Part shown: positions 35,802-44,351 of the stretch, one piece after another
How positions within the stretch are numbered: the stretch's first letter is position 1
Layout of the letters: each line of letters opens with the position of its first letter
Assembly: GCF_004319545.1 (NCBI RefSeq)
Contig: NZ_CP036313.1
Coordinates: 4,156,501-4,220,500, forward strand
Source: Desulfobacter hydrogenophilus
GTDB lineage: Bacteria; Desulfobacterota; Desulfobacteria; Desulfobacterales; Desulfobacteraceae
Direction: 5' to 3'
DNA: 64,000 bases
Position numbers and translations under genes: made by a program
The notes under the pieces: model-generated
The model's input: only the letters and a program-made list of their open reading frames with translations
Told to the model about the DNA's origin: nothing
Database searches by the model: none

Positions 35802-36104
35802 CTCATTGAAGGTGTACGAGCTAAATATGCATTGATGGATAGAGCTTATGACGCGGATAAACTGATTGAACAGTTTAAACACCAGGGCATTATTCCTGTC
35901 ATTCCCCCAAAATCAAATCGAAAGGAAATCCGTGAATATGACAGGCACATATATAAAGAACGCAATCTTATTGAATGTTTCATTGGCAAATTGAAACACT
36001 TTCGTCGAATATTTTTTCGGTTTGAAAAGTCGGCAAAAAATTATATGTATTTTGTTCGTTTTGCGACAACTATCCTGACACATAGGGTGATATGCCTTCG
36101 CTAA
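35802..36104 (+). pseudogene. C-terminal fragment of IS5-family DDE transposase
   Basis: The frame reads LIEGVRAKYALMDRAYDADK, then IIPVIPPKSNRKEIREYDRH, ERNLIECFIGKLKHFRRIFF and YMYFVRFATTIL. The second catalytic Asp (MDRAYD) and the final Glu (NLIECFIGKLK) of the DDE core are present. The N-terminal two thirds are absent. The fragment ends at the right inverted repeat of the element. Confidence 0.85.
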
Positions 36105-36195
36105 AATGTCAACAGAACCTAAATAGGTATTAAATCTCAACAGATCCCAATAGCACAAAGGAAAAAATTTTAAAGGACCGGAGGCGGACCGGAGA

Positions 36196-36233
36196 AGCAA
36201 AAAAGGATTTCGGCAAAACTGCTGAAATCCTTT
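36196..36233 (-). terminator. Rho-independent terminator downstream of the tRNA half
   Basis: On the minus strand AAAGGATTTCAGC pairs with GCCGAAATCCTTT (13 bp, one G-T pair) around a 6-nt loop, followed by a run of six T. It directly follows the CCA end of the tRNA fragment, so it is probably the tRNA gene's native terminator. Confidence 0.8.
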
Positions 36234-36241
36234 GGTGTCGA

Positions 36242-36299
36242 TGGTGATCCCACCGGGAATCGAACCCGAACTTCCTGAGTGAGAATCCGTGGCCCTAAG
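36242..36299 (-). tRNA. 3' half of a tRNA, probably tRNA-Leu(UAG); attachment-site scar
   Basis: Read on the minus strand, the sequence gives CTTAGGG (a 7-nt anticodon loop with TAG), then CCACG (3' anticodon stem). A short variable arm follows (TTCT and GGAA pair). Next come the T-arm CGGGTTCGATTCCCG and TGGGATCACCA with an encoded CCA. The 5' half is absent: where CGTGG should precede the loop the sequence is unrelated. Class II structure and the loop suggest tRNA-Leu, though tRNA-Glu-like readings of the TCTCAC stretch are possible. Integrases often cross over in the anticodon loop and leave such a half at one junction. Confidence 0.6.
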
Positions 36300-36602
36300 C
36301 GAGGATTTATACCTATTCGATTTTTTATTTTACAATCAAAAAAACTGTGGGCTACGCCCTGTGCTTCCATATTTTAAAATCATCAAACCGGCGAGCAATA
36401 TTACGTGTATCCCGGGGTTTCCGATTCCTACCAATTCCAAATTTTTAGTAGACCGCAATAATGGTATTTATGTAGCGAGTTTTTTTTGTTGCGTGTTCTA
36501 CCCCGCCCGATCCAGCCGAACCCCGCCGGACCCCGCCATATTTTGAAAAATACTACCCCGCCATCGTCCATCCGATCATAGATCTAAGGAGGTATCAGGT
36601 CT
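36300..36602. other. Leader of the recombinase trio with repeated CCCCGCC
   Basis: No gene was found. CCCCGCC occurs at 36501-36507, 36521-36527, 36531-36537 and 36556-36562, a GC-rich cluster in AT-rich surroundings. AAGGAGG at about 36583-36589 is the ribosome-binding site of the next gene. The repeats may be binding sites for the zinc-ribbon protein or a recombinase (inference). Confidence 0.4.
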
Positions 36603-37142
36603 ATGAAAAAACAAATCCGACAACGCAGGTGTAAAAACTGCCAAAATTTATTCAAACCAGATCCCCGGCATTTGAAGCGGCAAAGATTCTGTGACAAACC
36701 CGAATGTAAAATTGCCAGTAAAAAACACAGCCAGCAAAAATGGCTGAATAAGCCAAATAATCAGGATTATTTCTCAGGTCCGGAGAATGTGGCCCGTGTT
36801 CAGGAGTGGCGCCAAAGTAATCCTGGTTACTGGAAGCGAAAAAAGCTCCCAGAAACCCCATCCTTAACTGAAGATGCGTTACAAGAGATGAAAACCGGCA
36901 AAAGCATTGCTGCTAAAGGATTTTCGATAGATTTAATTCAAATACCGTTACAAAATTTAATATTGGCCAAAACCCTTGTCTTTATTGGGGTTGACACTCT
37001 TCTTAACAAAAGTGCGTTACAAGAGATTATTGATGCCACGGACCTGGAAACGATAGAATTGACGCCAGATATTCTGAAAGAACTGACCAAAAAGAAGAGG
37101 TGTCAACATGGGCAAGTTATTTTCTTCAAAGGAGCTTTATAA
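36603..37142 (+). CDS. Zinc-ribbon/helix protein at the head of the recombinase cluster
   Basis: This 179-residue protein has an N-terminal four-Cys motif (RRCKNCQNLFKP, then QRFCDKPECKIASKKHSQQK). A conserved-looking WRQSNPGYWKRKK lies near residue 75. The basic content suggests DNA binding. AAGGAGG precedes the start. The gene is intact and overlaps the CHC2-type gene by 35 nt. I do not know a named family for it. Its position directly upstream of a CHC2 gene and three recombinases suggests an accessory of that element. Confidence 0.7.
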   Translation: MKKQIRQRRCKNCQNLFKPDPRHLKRQRFCDKPECKIASKKHSQQKWLNKPNNQDYFSGPENVARVQEWRQSNPGYWKRKKLPETPSLTEDALQEMKTGKSIAAKGFSIDLIQIPLQNLILAKTLVFIGVDTLLNKSALQEIIDATDLETIELTPDILKELTKKKRCQHGQVIFFKGAL

Positions 37143-37416
37143 ATTACGAAATTCAATCCCCATTCATGTGTTGATCGAAACACAACTGGGTATTCCTGCC
37201 AAAATCAGTGAAGGGGTATTCCGTTTTCTGTGCCCCTTGTGCAACGAGTTTCAGACCGCAGTGAACCCCAGAACGAACTTGAGCCGGTGCTTTCGATGCG
37301 AAAAGAATTTTAACACCATCGATATGGTAATGATTTGCCGCAACACCGATTTTGTCAGCAGCGTAAAATATCTGCAGACTATTTTAAACCCAAGGGAATC
37401 CGGTCATGGCACCTGA
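37108..37416 (+). CDS. CHC2-type zinc-finger protein
   Basis: This 102-residue protein has FRFLCPLCNEFQTAVNPRTN and LSRCFRCEKNFNTIDMVM. This is the CPxC...CFRC arrangement of the CHC2 zinc finger of DnaG primases, including the IDMVM helix. No primase catalytic domain is fused. It overlaps the upstream gene by 35 nt and the downstream recombinase by 11 nt, so all are translated as a unit. It probably recognises DNA for the recombinases. Confidence 0.8.
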   Translation: MGKLFSSKELYKLRNSIPIHVLIETQLGIPAKISEGVFRFLCPLCNEFQTAVNPRTNLSRCFRCEKNFNTIDMVMICRNTDFVSSVKYLQTILNPRESGHGT

Positions 37417-38290
37417 TCATATCTTGCCAGAAATCTGTCAGCGGTATTTGGACTATTATAGTCATCAAGTCCGTGCTCAGGGAAGTGTTAGAGGAATGCA
37501 ACGGATACTGACAGGTCTGGATATCTATTTACAAAAATCAGGCGTTCCCCTGAATGAGATATCCATCCAGAAGGTTGATCAATTTTTAGCCCTGTACAAT
37601 ACCAATTATTCCATAGGGACCGCTAAGTCGAACCGGTCATATCTGAGGCAGTTTTTGAGATATCTTTATCTGAACCAATATATCAAAAAAGATCTCGCCC
37701 CTTTGATAGTAAGCCCTCCGGAGTTCGGACAATTAAAACCACCCAAATTTTTACACTCCCATGAAGTTCAAAAGCTGTTTGACAGCCTGGATCTATCAAC
37801 AGCAAAAAACCTTCGCACCAATGCCACTATGCACCTGGCGTATTATCTGGGATTGAGACCCCAAGAAATTAGTTCGCTAACCTTGGATGACATCTCATTT
37901 AGACAGAAAGAGATTTTTATCCGTTCAAGAAAAAATTGTAGTCCTGCCCATTTCCCCCTTCCCGACAACATAATCAAAGCTATCACTGCTTATATTGTAG
38001 GCGGGAGGCCTGAAACTCAATCCCGAGTTCTATTTTTACAATTGATACCACCTTATAAACCGGTCAACAGATGCGATATCCCCGATATATAAAAAATGCA
38101 TGACGGAAAACAATCTTGAATCGAGCACATACTGGCTGCGGCATTCATTTGCCCAGAATATGTTGGAGTCCGGCATGTCCATCTATGAAATCAAAGAAAT
38201 GATGGGTCATAAAAGCATCGATTCTACCAAAAATATCTGAGCATTCATATCGGCCTGATGCGGGAGGTTATCCTTGATGAAACGTTTTAA
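37406..38290 (+). pseudogene. Tyrosine recombinase 1 of a trio, frameshifted
   Basis: The first frame (to 38092) carries the core-binding domain and Box I (MHLAYYLGLRPQEISSLTLD). A shift near 38060 leads to YWLRHSFAQNMLESGMSIYE and IKEMMGHKSIDST. A second shift near 38230 leads to KYLSIHIGLMREVILDETF, ending at 38290. All catalytic residues can be found, but in three frames. Two lesions close to short repeats could be decay or assembly errors. It overlaps the next recombinase by 14 nt. Confidence 0.8.
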
Positions 38291-39248
38291 AAGCTTTTTG
38301 GCTGAACAAATGGAGGATTTTATCATATATCGTTTTCAACTGGGGTACTCAAACACCTCAATGATATACTGCCTTAAGATGCTTGATCGATATGTATCTG
38401 AAAAACAAGTGACTTTGGCTTCCTTTGATCCGCTGTTTTTATCCGGTTCAGAGCAGATCTTGATCTTGAACCCCGGTCCATAAATATGATTTTTAGAATG
38501 ATCAAGATATTTTTAATTATCTTTTACGCAAAGATTTGGTCCTTGAGAATTCGTTACAGGAAATCACTGAGCTACAGGAAAATCACGTTATTCCTTTTAT
38601 ATTTTCTCCGGAAGAAACAGACCTTTTCCTCAAAGCTGCAGTCAAGTCGATGCGGATAAGCCAGAGATTCTATGTGTCAGATTTCAGTGCTTATATTGCC
38701 TTTTTGTTGATGGCCCGGTGCGGACTTAGAACATCGGAGACACTCAATTTATTGAAAACCCATTACAGGCCCAAAGAAAGAACAATCTATATTGAAAAGA
38801 CAAAATTTAGAAAAGATCGATTGATCCCTATACCCACAGCTGTAGCCCATGAAATCAACAACCTGCTAAAAGTCCGCCGGTTATTCCCTGATGAGGATGA
38901 CAGTCCTTTTTGCTGGTAAAGGTAAAAGGGAAAAAACTGGTACGTATGTTTATAAATCGCAGATTTAAACAGGCTCTCACAGACATTAATCTTGATCACT
39001 CCCGGAAAATAATCGGTACGACCAACTTCAGCCAGCCTTCACATCATTCCCTGCGGCATTCGTTTGCTGTGAACACGCTGAAAAGGATAAAACAGCAAGG
39101 AAAATCCTGTCAAAATGCCCTGCCTGTACTGGCTGCGTACATGGGGCACAGCAAATACAAATACACAACCTATTATTTAAAGGTACTGGATGCTGAGCAC
39201 CGTCGGCAACTGTTTGATTTTGCGAGATCAAAAAGCGAGGGTACATGA
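38277..39248 (+). pseudogene. Tyrosine recombinase 2 of a trio, frameshifted
   Basis: ATG 38277 opens FLAEQMEDFIIYRFQLGYSN and stops at 38483. Homology resumes in another frame (NSLQEITELQENHVIPFIFS; Box I MARCGLRTSETLNLLKTHYR). It shifts again near 38915 to [39 protein letters not shown] and the end at 39248. At least two lesions are present. The stop overlaps the start of recombinase 3 (ATGA). Box II and the tyrosine region are intact in sequence, though out of frame. Confidence 0.8.
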
Positions 39249-40265
39249 GATTGACAAGTTGCCTGCACCAGTATTTTTATGAATACTTGCCCTCAATAAA
39301 AGGGACGAGCAAACAAAGTGTTCAAGCCTACCGGCAGAGCCTGTCTTTATTCCTGCATTTTTTGGCGAATCATCACTCAATAAAAATCAAGTCATTGAAA
39401 ATAAAACACTTAACGGTGGATGCAGTGCTTGCCTTTCTCCAGCATCTGAAAAAAACCGGAAAAATAGCGTGCAGACTCGAAATCAACGCCTGGCCGCGAT
39501 CAAGTCTTTGGCCAAGATGATCCGCTTCATGCATCCGGACAAAAAACGAATCGCCGAAGGCCTGCTGAACATCCCGCAGAAAAAGCTCAAAAAAAAAGGT
39601 GATGGGATTTTTATATCCTGAAGAAATCATGAAAGTCTTCAGTGCCGTGGATCTGAAAAAGAAAGAAGGCATGAGGGATTTTACCATTCTACATTTGCTT
39701 TATGACTCCGGTGCCCGGGCCAGTGAGATTGCCACCTTAGAATTTGATTATTTTGATCCTGCAAACGAAACCATTGCGGTCCTGGGAAAGGGAAACCGGT
39801 ACCGGTTGATTAATCTATGCTCCAGAACCGCCTCGTTGATCTCGGATTATATCGCCAATCACAGGGTAGATCCCATCCCGTTATTTGCCCATAGGCTGTT
39901 TATCAATCAACGGAAGCGGGAAATGACCCGGCACGGAATTAATAAAATTTGCAGAAAATATTTGACCTTGGCATTGCCGGAAAAAGGCTGAAAGGACTGA
40001 GTCCGGCGCACTGCTTCAGGCATTCGTGTGCGGTCAATATGGTCACATCAGGTGCTCCGGTATCGGATATCAAAAATCGTCTTGGTCATCAAAGTATTGA
40101 ATCAACAATGACCTATCTGCAGCTGGATCTGTCAAAAAAAAACGGGAAATCCAAAATATGCTCATGGAATACATGCAATCGAAAATAACTCATGATAAAA
40201 AAATTGATGAGTTAATCGACTGGGAAAATAACGCTGAAATCCTTGCCTGGCTTGACAGTTTATAA
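39245..40265 (+). pseudogene. Tyrosine recombinase 3 of a trio, frameshifted
   Basis: The gene begins MRLTSCLHQYFYEYLPSIKG. A shift near 39460 leads to RNQRLAAIKSLAKMIRFMHP. Box I (LLYDSGARASEIATLEFDYF) is in a frame starting 39599. A shift near 39985 leads to HCFRHSCAVNMVTSGAPVSD, NRLGHQSIESTMTYLQLDL, and another in an A-rich run near 40140 leads to the end IDELIDWENNAEILAWLDSL at 40265. Three recombinases overlapping head to tail are the signature of RIT (recombinase-in-trio) elements. Confidence 0.8.
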
Positions 40266-41017
40266 ACCACTGAAGCAGCTTTTGCTAGCCTTGGAGGGGT
40301 ATGTAGTAAAACAATAAATTATGTTGCCACTGATTTTTAAAATTTTTAAAATGGGCTTTAACGTGTTGAATTCTAAAACAATATTGATTTGCACAACAGG
40401 TAATAAAAATTTCTATTAAATTTAGTAAGTTAGCCAAACTCGCAACATAATGGTATCATTGAACCCCGAGAACCTTTCCAGGCAAGGCGTTGACTACTTC
40501 AATATTGTGTCACTGGAATTTTGGATATTGATGAAATAGTTTTTGTAAAAATCATCGGCCGACATCGTCCAAACGAAATCTGTTTTTGAGTTCAGGAATG
40601 ATAAAATCGTCTATTTAACGGTGCTTGGTGCCTGATTTATATTATCGTTGAAGTCTAAAATGACCACAATATATCGGCCTAAAATGGGCTTAAATAAAGA
40701 GTTTCGACGATGGAAAAATATTTACAAACCATTCCATCCAAGTTATCAATAATATTGAGCGCTTCTAAACGAGCGTCTCCATATATATATTGATAGGCCC
40801 CGGTGGGATCGGCCTGCCGGGGTCACCTCGCCTCATTTTTTTGTACATCTCTCCCATGACACCTCCATAATCAACTGTTTGGAGATTCAACATACCCCAC
40901 CCCAAAAAGCAAAAATGAAACGCCGTACACTTTAAATGATTTTTGACAGCCAAGGCGGATACCAGGTATAAAACCTAAATTAAAATCTACAGACCATAAT
41001 CAAAGGAGAACCGTCAT
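40266..41017. other. Gene-free region right of the recombinase trio
   Basis: AT-rich, with no supportable gene. CCCCGG ... CCGGGG at about 40798-40822 forms a GC-rich hairpin whose arm contains CCGGTGGGATC. That sequence also occurs in the tRNA 3' half at 36242-36299 in the opposite orientation. The minus-strand ORF at 40765-40953 has no SD and low-complexity composition and is not called. Confidence 0.4.
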
Positions 41018-41746
41018 ATGAGAATCCTTAAAGCCATTCTTTTCCTAAGCCTGATATTATTCCCTGCCTTATCCATAGCTGGCGGCAACACAACAAATGA
41101 CTCTTTCAATAAAGCTAAAAAACGGCTGTTGAATCAGGTTTATTATGATCACCGGGAAACCTTTTATTGTGGGTGCCCATTTACCATGAAAAAAAAGGTG
41201 GGCCTGCAGGCTGATAAATTTTCTCCATCAACAAAATACCGAAAACGGGCAGATAGAATTGAATGGGAGCATGTTGTTCCTGCACAAAGTTTTGGGCAAT
41301 CGTTTCGAGAATGGAGAAATGGTGACCCGGCCTGTGTGGATAAAAAAGGAAAGGCATTTAAAGGGAGAAACTGCGCTCAAAAGGTCAATATGGAATATCG
41401 GTATATGCAGGCAGACATGTATAATCTGGTCCCGGCCATCGGCCAAGTCAATGCGCTGCGGTCAAATTATTCTTATGCAATGATTCCGGGTGAACCCCGA
41501 CGTTTTGGCAACTGTGACATGGAAATAGAAGACCGAAAAGCCGAACCCCGGCCTGAAATCCGGGGAGACATCGCCAGAATTTATTTTTATATGGATGATG
41601 CTTACCCCGGGCGCGGGATTATTTCAAAAAAGAACCGGAAACTGTTTCAGGCTTGGGCCAAGGAAGATCCGATAGACGATTGGGAAAGGGAAAGAGCCAA
41701 ACGGATTGAAGCTGTCCAGGGCACTAAAAATAAATTTGTTCAGTAA
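41018..41746 (+). CDS. Secreted/periplasmic endonuclease I family nuclease
   Basis: This 242-residue protein has a signal peptide (ILKAILFLSLILFPALSIAG). It carries the endonuclease I signature around RIEWEHVVPAQSFGQSFREW, with the catalytic EH pair. YNLVPAIGQVNALRSNYSYA and RGDIARIYFYMDDAYP follow. The family (EndA/Dns/Vvn) is a Mg-dependent nonspecific DNase of the periplasm or medium. Several Cys (CGC, DPAC, NC, FGNC) fit disulfides of the exported enzyme. AAGGAG lies 10 nt before the ATG. It is a single-gene unit closed by the terminator at 41765-41792. Confidence 0.92.
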   Translation: MRILKAILFLSLILFPALSIAGGNTTNDSFNKAKKRLLNQVYYDHRETFYCGCPFTMKKKVGLQADKFSPSTKYRKRADRIEWEHVVPAQSFGQSFREWRNGDPACVDKKGKAFKGRNCAQKVNMEYRYMQADMYNLVPAIGQVNALRSNYSYAMIPGEPRRFGNCDMEIEDRKAEPRPEIRGDIARIYFYMDDAYPGRGIISKKNRKLFQAWAKEDPIDDWERERAKRIEAVQGTKNKFVQ

Positions 41747-41764
41747 GTTTATATTTTTGATGAT

Positions 41765-41800
41765 AGCCCCTGGCAGCGAACCGCCAGGGGCTTGTTTATT
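41765..41800 (+). terminator. Rho-independent terminator of the endonuclease gene
   Basis: AGCCCCTGGC and GCCAGGGGCT form a perfect 10-bp stem around AGCGAACC, followed by TGTTTATT. It lies 18 nt after the stop codon. Confidence 0.85.
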
Positions 41801-42022
41801 AATGGTGATAACTATTAATAATAGTCTGGGGTTTTATGTTCCACATTGAGAACCTTTCGATCTTGATGTAGTCCACAGTAAAAAATCGTAAAAATTGTTT
41901 TCGGGAAAATTGTTGGTAAGATTTAACAATTGAGGGTTGATTATGAGTGGTCCATCTTATGGCGAATCCCGAAGTAAGCCACTCATGAAAAGAATCAATG
42001 TGGATAAAACATCTGAAATGAT

Positions 42023-42058
42023 TTGACATCCCATATTTAGTTGTGTATACAACCAAAT
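42023..42058 (+). promoter_or_regulatory. marR promoter with overlapping GTTGT-N4-ACAAC operator
   Basis: TTGACA (42023-42028), 17 bp, TATACA (42046-42051) form a strong promoter. GTTGT-GTAT-ACAAC (42040-42053) is a perfect-arm palindrome covering the -10 box, ideal for autorepression. Transcription would begin at about 42058, next to the ATG at 42059, so the mRNA may be leaderless. The same operator recurs at 42536-42549. Confidence 0.8.
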
Positions 42059-42505
42059 ATGGAGTTTGATTATGACCATAATAAATCCTTGGGATATTTA
42101 AGCGGGTTGGCCAGTAGAATGTTAAGCAATAGGCTTGCAGCACGATTCCAAGCGGCGGATATAGACATGACAGCTGAACAATGGGGCGCTGTTCTCATTT
42201 TGCTCAACGGTGGAGCCATCACCCAAGGGCAGCTTGGCGAAAAATTATGTCTTGAAAAATCAAGTGTTAGCCGTCTGCTGGAAGGGCTTGAGCGGCGAGA
42301 TTGGATTGTACGAACCAAGAATCCAAAGGACAGCAGGCAAAAATTGGTTACGCCAACGCCCAAGGTTCTGGAAACGGTGGAGCATTGCTCAAGTATTGCC
42401 AGAGCCATTTTAAAAGAAGCGTGTCATGGTATGACAGAAGAGGATCTATTGATCTGCCAGTCCGCCTTGCTACGCATCATATCAAACCTGAATGAAGGGG
42501 CTTAA
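42059..42505 (+). CDS. MarR-family transcriptional regulator
   Basis: This protein has about 148 residues from ATG 42059; an in-frame upstream ATG at 42041 lies inside the -10/operator region and is unlikely to be used. The winged-helix core reads AEQWGAVLILLNGGAITQGQ, LGEKLCLEKSSVSRLLEGLE and RRDWIVRTKNPKDSRQKLVT (the wing). MarR proteins are dimeric repressors released by small ligands, often aromatic or oxidising compounds. Palindromic sites before its own gene and before the next gene show likely targets. No SD is visible, consistent with a leaderless start. Confidence 0.9.
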   Translation: MEFDYDHNKSLGYLSGLASRMLSNRLAARFQAADIDMTAEQWGAVLILLNGGAITQGQLGEKLCLEKSSVSRLLEGLERRDWIVRTKNPKDSRQKLVTPTPKVLETVEHCSSIARAILKEACHGMTEEDLLICQSALLRIISNLNEGA

Positions 42506-42535
42506 CAGACAGTCCCCCCAAAAAATAGCTTAATA

Positions 42536-42549
42536 GTTGTATGCACAAC
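42536..42549 (+). promoter_or_regulatory. Second MarR-type operator, upstream of the DUF169 gene
   Basis: GTTGT-ATGC-ACAAC has the same arms and spacing as the site at 42040-42053, with shared flanking A before and C after. It lies 14 nt upstream of ATG 42564 and just before GGAGG, so bound repressor would block transcription into the gene. Confidence 0.7.
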
Positions 42550-42563
42550 CTGAAGGAGGCAAA

Positions 42564-43409
42564 ATGAATTTTCAATCAATTCTTGAAGAAACAAAAGCAT
42601 TTCTGGATCACTTGGGTTTGGACGAAGAACCTTTTGGCGTGTATTATGATGACACCAAGCCGGAAAAAGCCTTTGGCCCGAAACCTGGCGTTCCTATCTC
42701 CCGCGAAATGGAAGATCAGGGACAGGTAGATATGCAGGATGTATTCAAAACTTTTTCCTGTGTTATCGGTAATATCTGGCTGGCCAGAAAAAAACACGGT
42801 GCCGCCTATATTTCATCGGAAGAGTATGGATGTCCCGGAGGCGTTTTTTATTGCTCCATGATGAAACCCAACCTCAGATTCATTGAGCACTATGTGACCA
42901 CAGGGTTTGAAGGAACTCCCATTCATGGCGAACGGTATCTTCCTTCGCCTGAATCCATGAGAACGTTTCTTAACAAGGTCGATCCCCGAAAGGCACCGGC
43001 AAAATATTGTATCTTCAAGCCGTTGTCTCTATTTTCGGATGGTCAGGAGCCTGAATTTGTCATCTTTTTTGCCCGGCCCGAAGTGTTAAGCGGTCTTTTC
43101 ACCCATACCATGTTTACCACGGGAGATGTGGACAGTGTCGCATCCCCATTCGGTGCAGGATGCACCAATATTATTTCGTGGCCCCTTTTCTACAAAGAAC
43201 AGGGAAAAGAAAAAGCTGTACTCGGCGGTTTTGATCCTTCGGCCAGGAAATACCTGAAAACGGACGAGCTGACTTTTACAGTTCCCCTTTCCTTGTATCA
43301 AAAAATGCTCAAGGCCCTGCCCGATTCCATGTTCAACGTTGGCAACGACTGGAAGGTCGTGCGTAAAAAGGTTGACCGCAGTGCCAAGGTATGGGGAGAA
43401 ATGGATTAG
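42564..43409 (+). CDS. DUF169 domain protein
   Basis: This 281-residue protein starts at ATG 42564 with GGAGG 5 nt upstream. It has the DUF169 features EEPFGVYYDDTKPEKA at the N-terminus, YISSEEYGCPGGVFYCSMMK with conserved Cys at about residue 93, and VASPFGAGCTNIISWPL at about 200. DUF169 proteins are common in anaerobes and have no established reaction; a metal or cofactor role has been suggested by their Cys content. The MarR-type operator lies directly upstream. The convergent AraC gene ends 6 nt downstream. Confidence 0.85.
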   Translation: MNFQSILEETKAFLDHLGLDEEPFGVYYDDTKPEKAFGPKPGVPISREMEDQGQVDMQDVFKTFSCVIGNIWLARKKHGAAYISSEEYGCPGGVFYCSMMKPNLRFIEHYVTTGFEGTPIHGERYLPSPESMRTFLNKVDPRKAPAKYCIFKPLSLFSDGQEPEFVIFFARPEVLSGLFTHTMFTTGDVDSVASPFGAGCTNIISWPLFYKEQGKEKAVLGGFDPSARKYLKTDELTFTVPLSLYQKMLKALPDSMFNVGNDWKVVRKKVDRSAKVWGEMD

Positions 43410-43415
43410 CGTCAA

Positions 43416-44351
43416 CTATGTGGACGCGGTGTCACGCAACCGATTTATGTCCCGTAAGGGTGGAGCGCCGAACAGACGGCTGTATTCCCGGCTGAACTGT
43501 GAGGCGCTTTCATACCCCACCTCGAATGTTGCGGTCATGGCATCCAGATTTTCCGTCAGCATCAGCCGCCGGGCTTCGTTCAAGCGCAGCCGTTTTTGAA
43601 ACTGCAGAGGGGTCATTGAGGTCATCACCTTAAAATGGCTATGAAATGCCGATCTGCTCATGCCGGCACTGGCCGCCAGTTCGTTTACACTAAGGGGGCG
43701 GGTGTAATTATTTTTCAGCCAGGTAATGGCCCGGGAAATCTGATGGCTGTGACTTCCTGATGCGGCGATCTGCTGAAGACGCGGCCCTTGATCCGATGTG
43801 AGCAGGCGAAAAAAGATCTCCCGCTTGATCAACGGTGCAAGGATTTTTATATTTTCTTCTTCATCCAGAAGATCAATGAGGCGTTGGAACGTCTCAAGCA
43901 GGGGCAATGACAGCCGCCCCACGGCCATGCCCTTTTGCGCCTGCCCGGAGCGGCTTACCGGAAGACCGCTGTCCACGGTGAGTTGGGAGATTTCCTTTAA
44001 ATCAATTTCCAATACCAACCCGAGATAAGGTTTTTCGGTGCTCGCCTCAATGATGTTGGCCACAACCGGCAGATCCACGGATGTGATCAAAAAGCGGGTT
44101 GCATCATACACGTAGGCATCCTCTCCCAGTAAGACCCGTTTGCTTCCCTGGGCGATCAGACAGATGCTTGATTCAAGCGTATAACTTGTCGGTTCCGTCG
44201 GGGTCGTCCACCGGCTGAACCTGAGTCCCGGAACTTTAGCATCCGCCTGATTCTCATCCCCCGTCCATCGGGCAATACTCGTTGCCAGTCTTCGGGATGC
44301 GTCGGCCATTTTTTCCGGTATCTCCACCGAATTTATTTTATGGTCATCCAT
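43416..44351 (-). CDS. AraC-family regulator with AraC_N sensor domain
   Basis: This 311-residue protein has an N-terminal ligand-binding domain typical of the AraC_N (PF06719) group (SSICLIAQGSKRVLLGEDAY, VYDATRFLITSVDLPV). The C-terminus has two HTH motifs (LSVNELAASAGMSRSAFHSH; ATFEVGYESASQFSREYSRL). It is oriented away from the CMD gene, with a 440-bp intergenic region that may hold a shared control region. These regulators often control short-chain dehydrogenase, CMD or aldo-keto reductase genes nearby, as may be the case here. Confidence 0.9.
   Translation of the reverse strand: MDDHKINSVEIPEKMADASRRLATSIARWTGDENQADAKVPGLRFSRWTTPTEPTSYTLESSICLIAQGSKRVLLGEDAYVYDATRFLITSVDLPVVANIIEASTEKPYLGLVLEIDLKEISQLTVDSGLPVSRSGQAQKGMAVGRLSLPLLETFQRLIDLLDEEENIKILAPLIKREIFFRLLTSDQGPRLQQIAASGSHSHQISRAITWLKNNYTRPLSVNELAASAGMSRSAFHSHFKVMTSMTPLQFQKRLRLNEARRLMLTENLDAMTATFEVGYESASQFSREYSRLFGAPPLRDINRLRDTAST

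Larger units (their letters stand above)
35220..36122. mobile_element. IS5-family (IS427-like) element remnant with inserted IS200 fragment
   Basis: TTAGGTTTTGTTGACATTTA at 35220-35239 and its near-exact inverse at 36103-36122 (one mismatch, TTAGGTTCTGTTGACATTTT-like) are terminal inverted repeats of the IS5/IS427 type. A TA lies at each outer edge as a possible target duplication. Only the C-terminal third of the transposase remains. The middle is replaced by an IS200-type segment with hairpins. Confidence 0.7.

Noticed and set aside
37108..37416. DnaG primase
   Set aside because: Only the CHC2 zinc finger is present; no Toprim catalytic domain.
40765..40953. 62-codon minus-strand ORF
   Set aside because: Runs through a GC hairpin and AT-rich DNA; no SD or recognisable domain.
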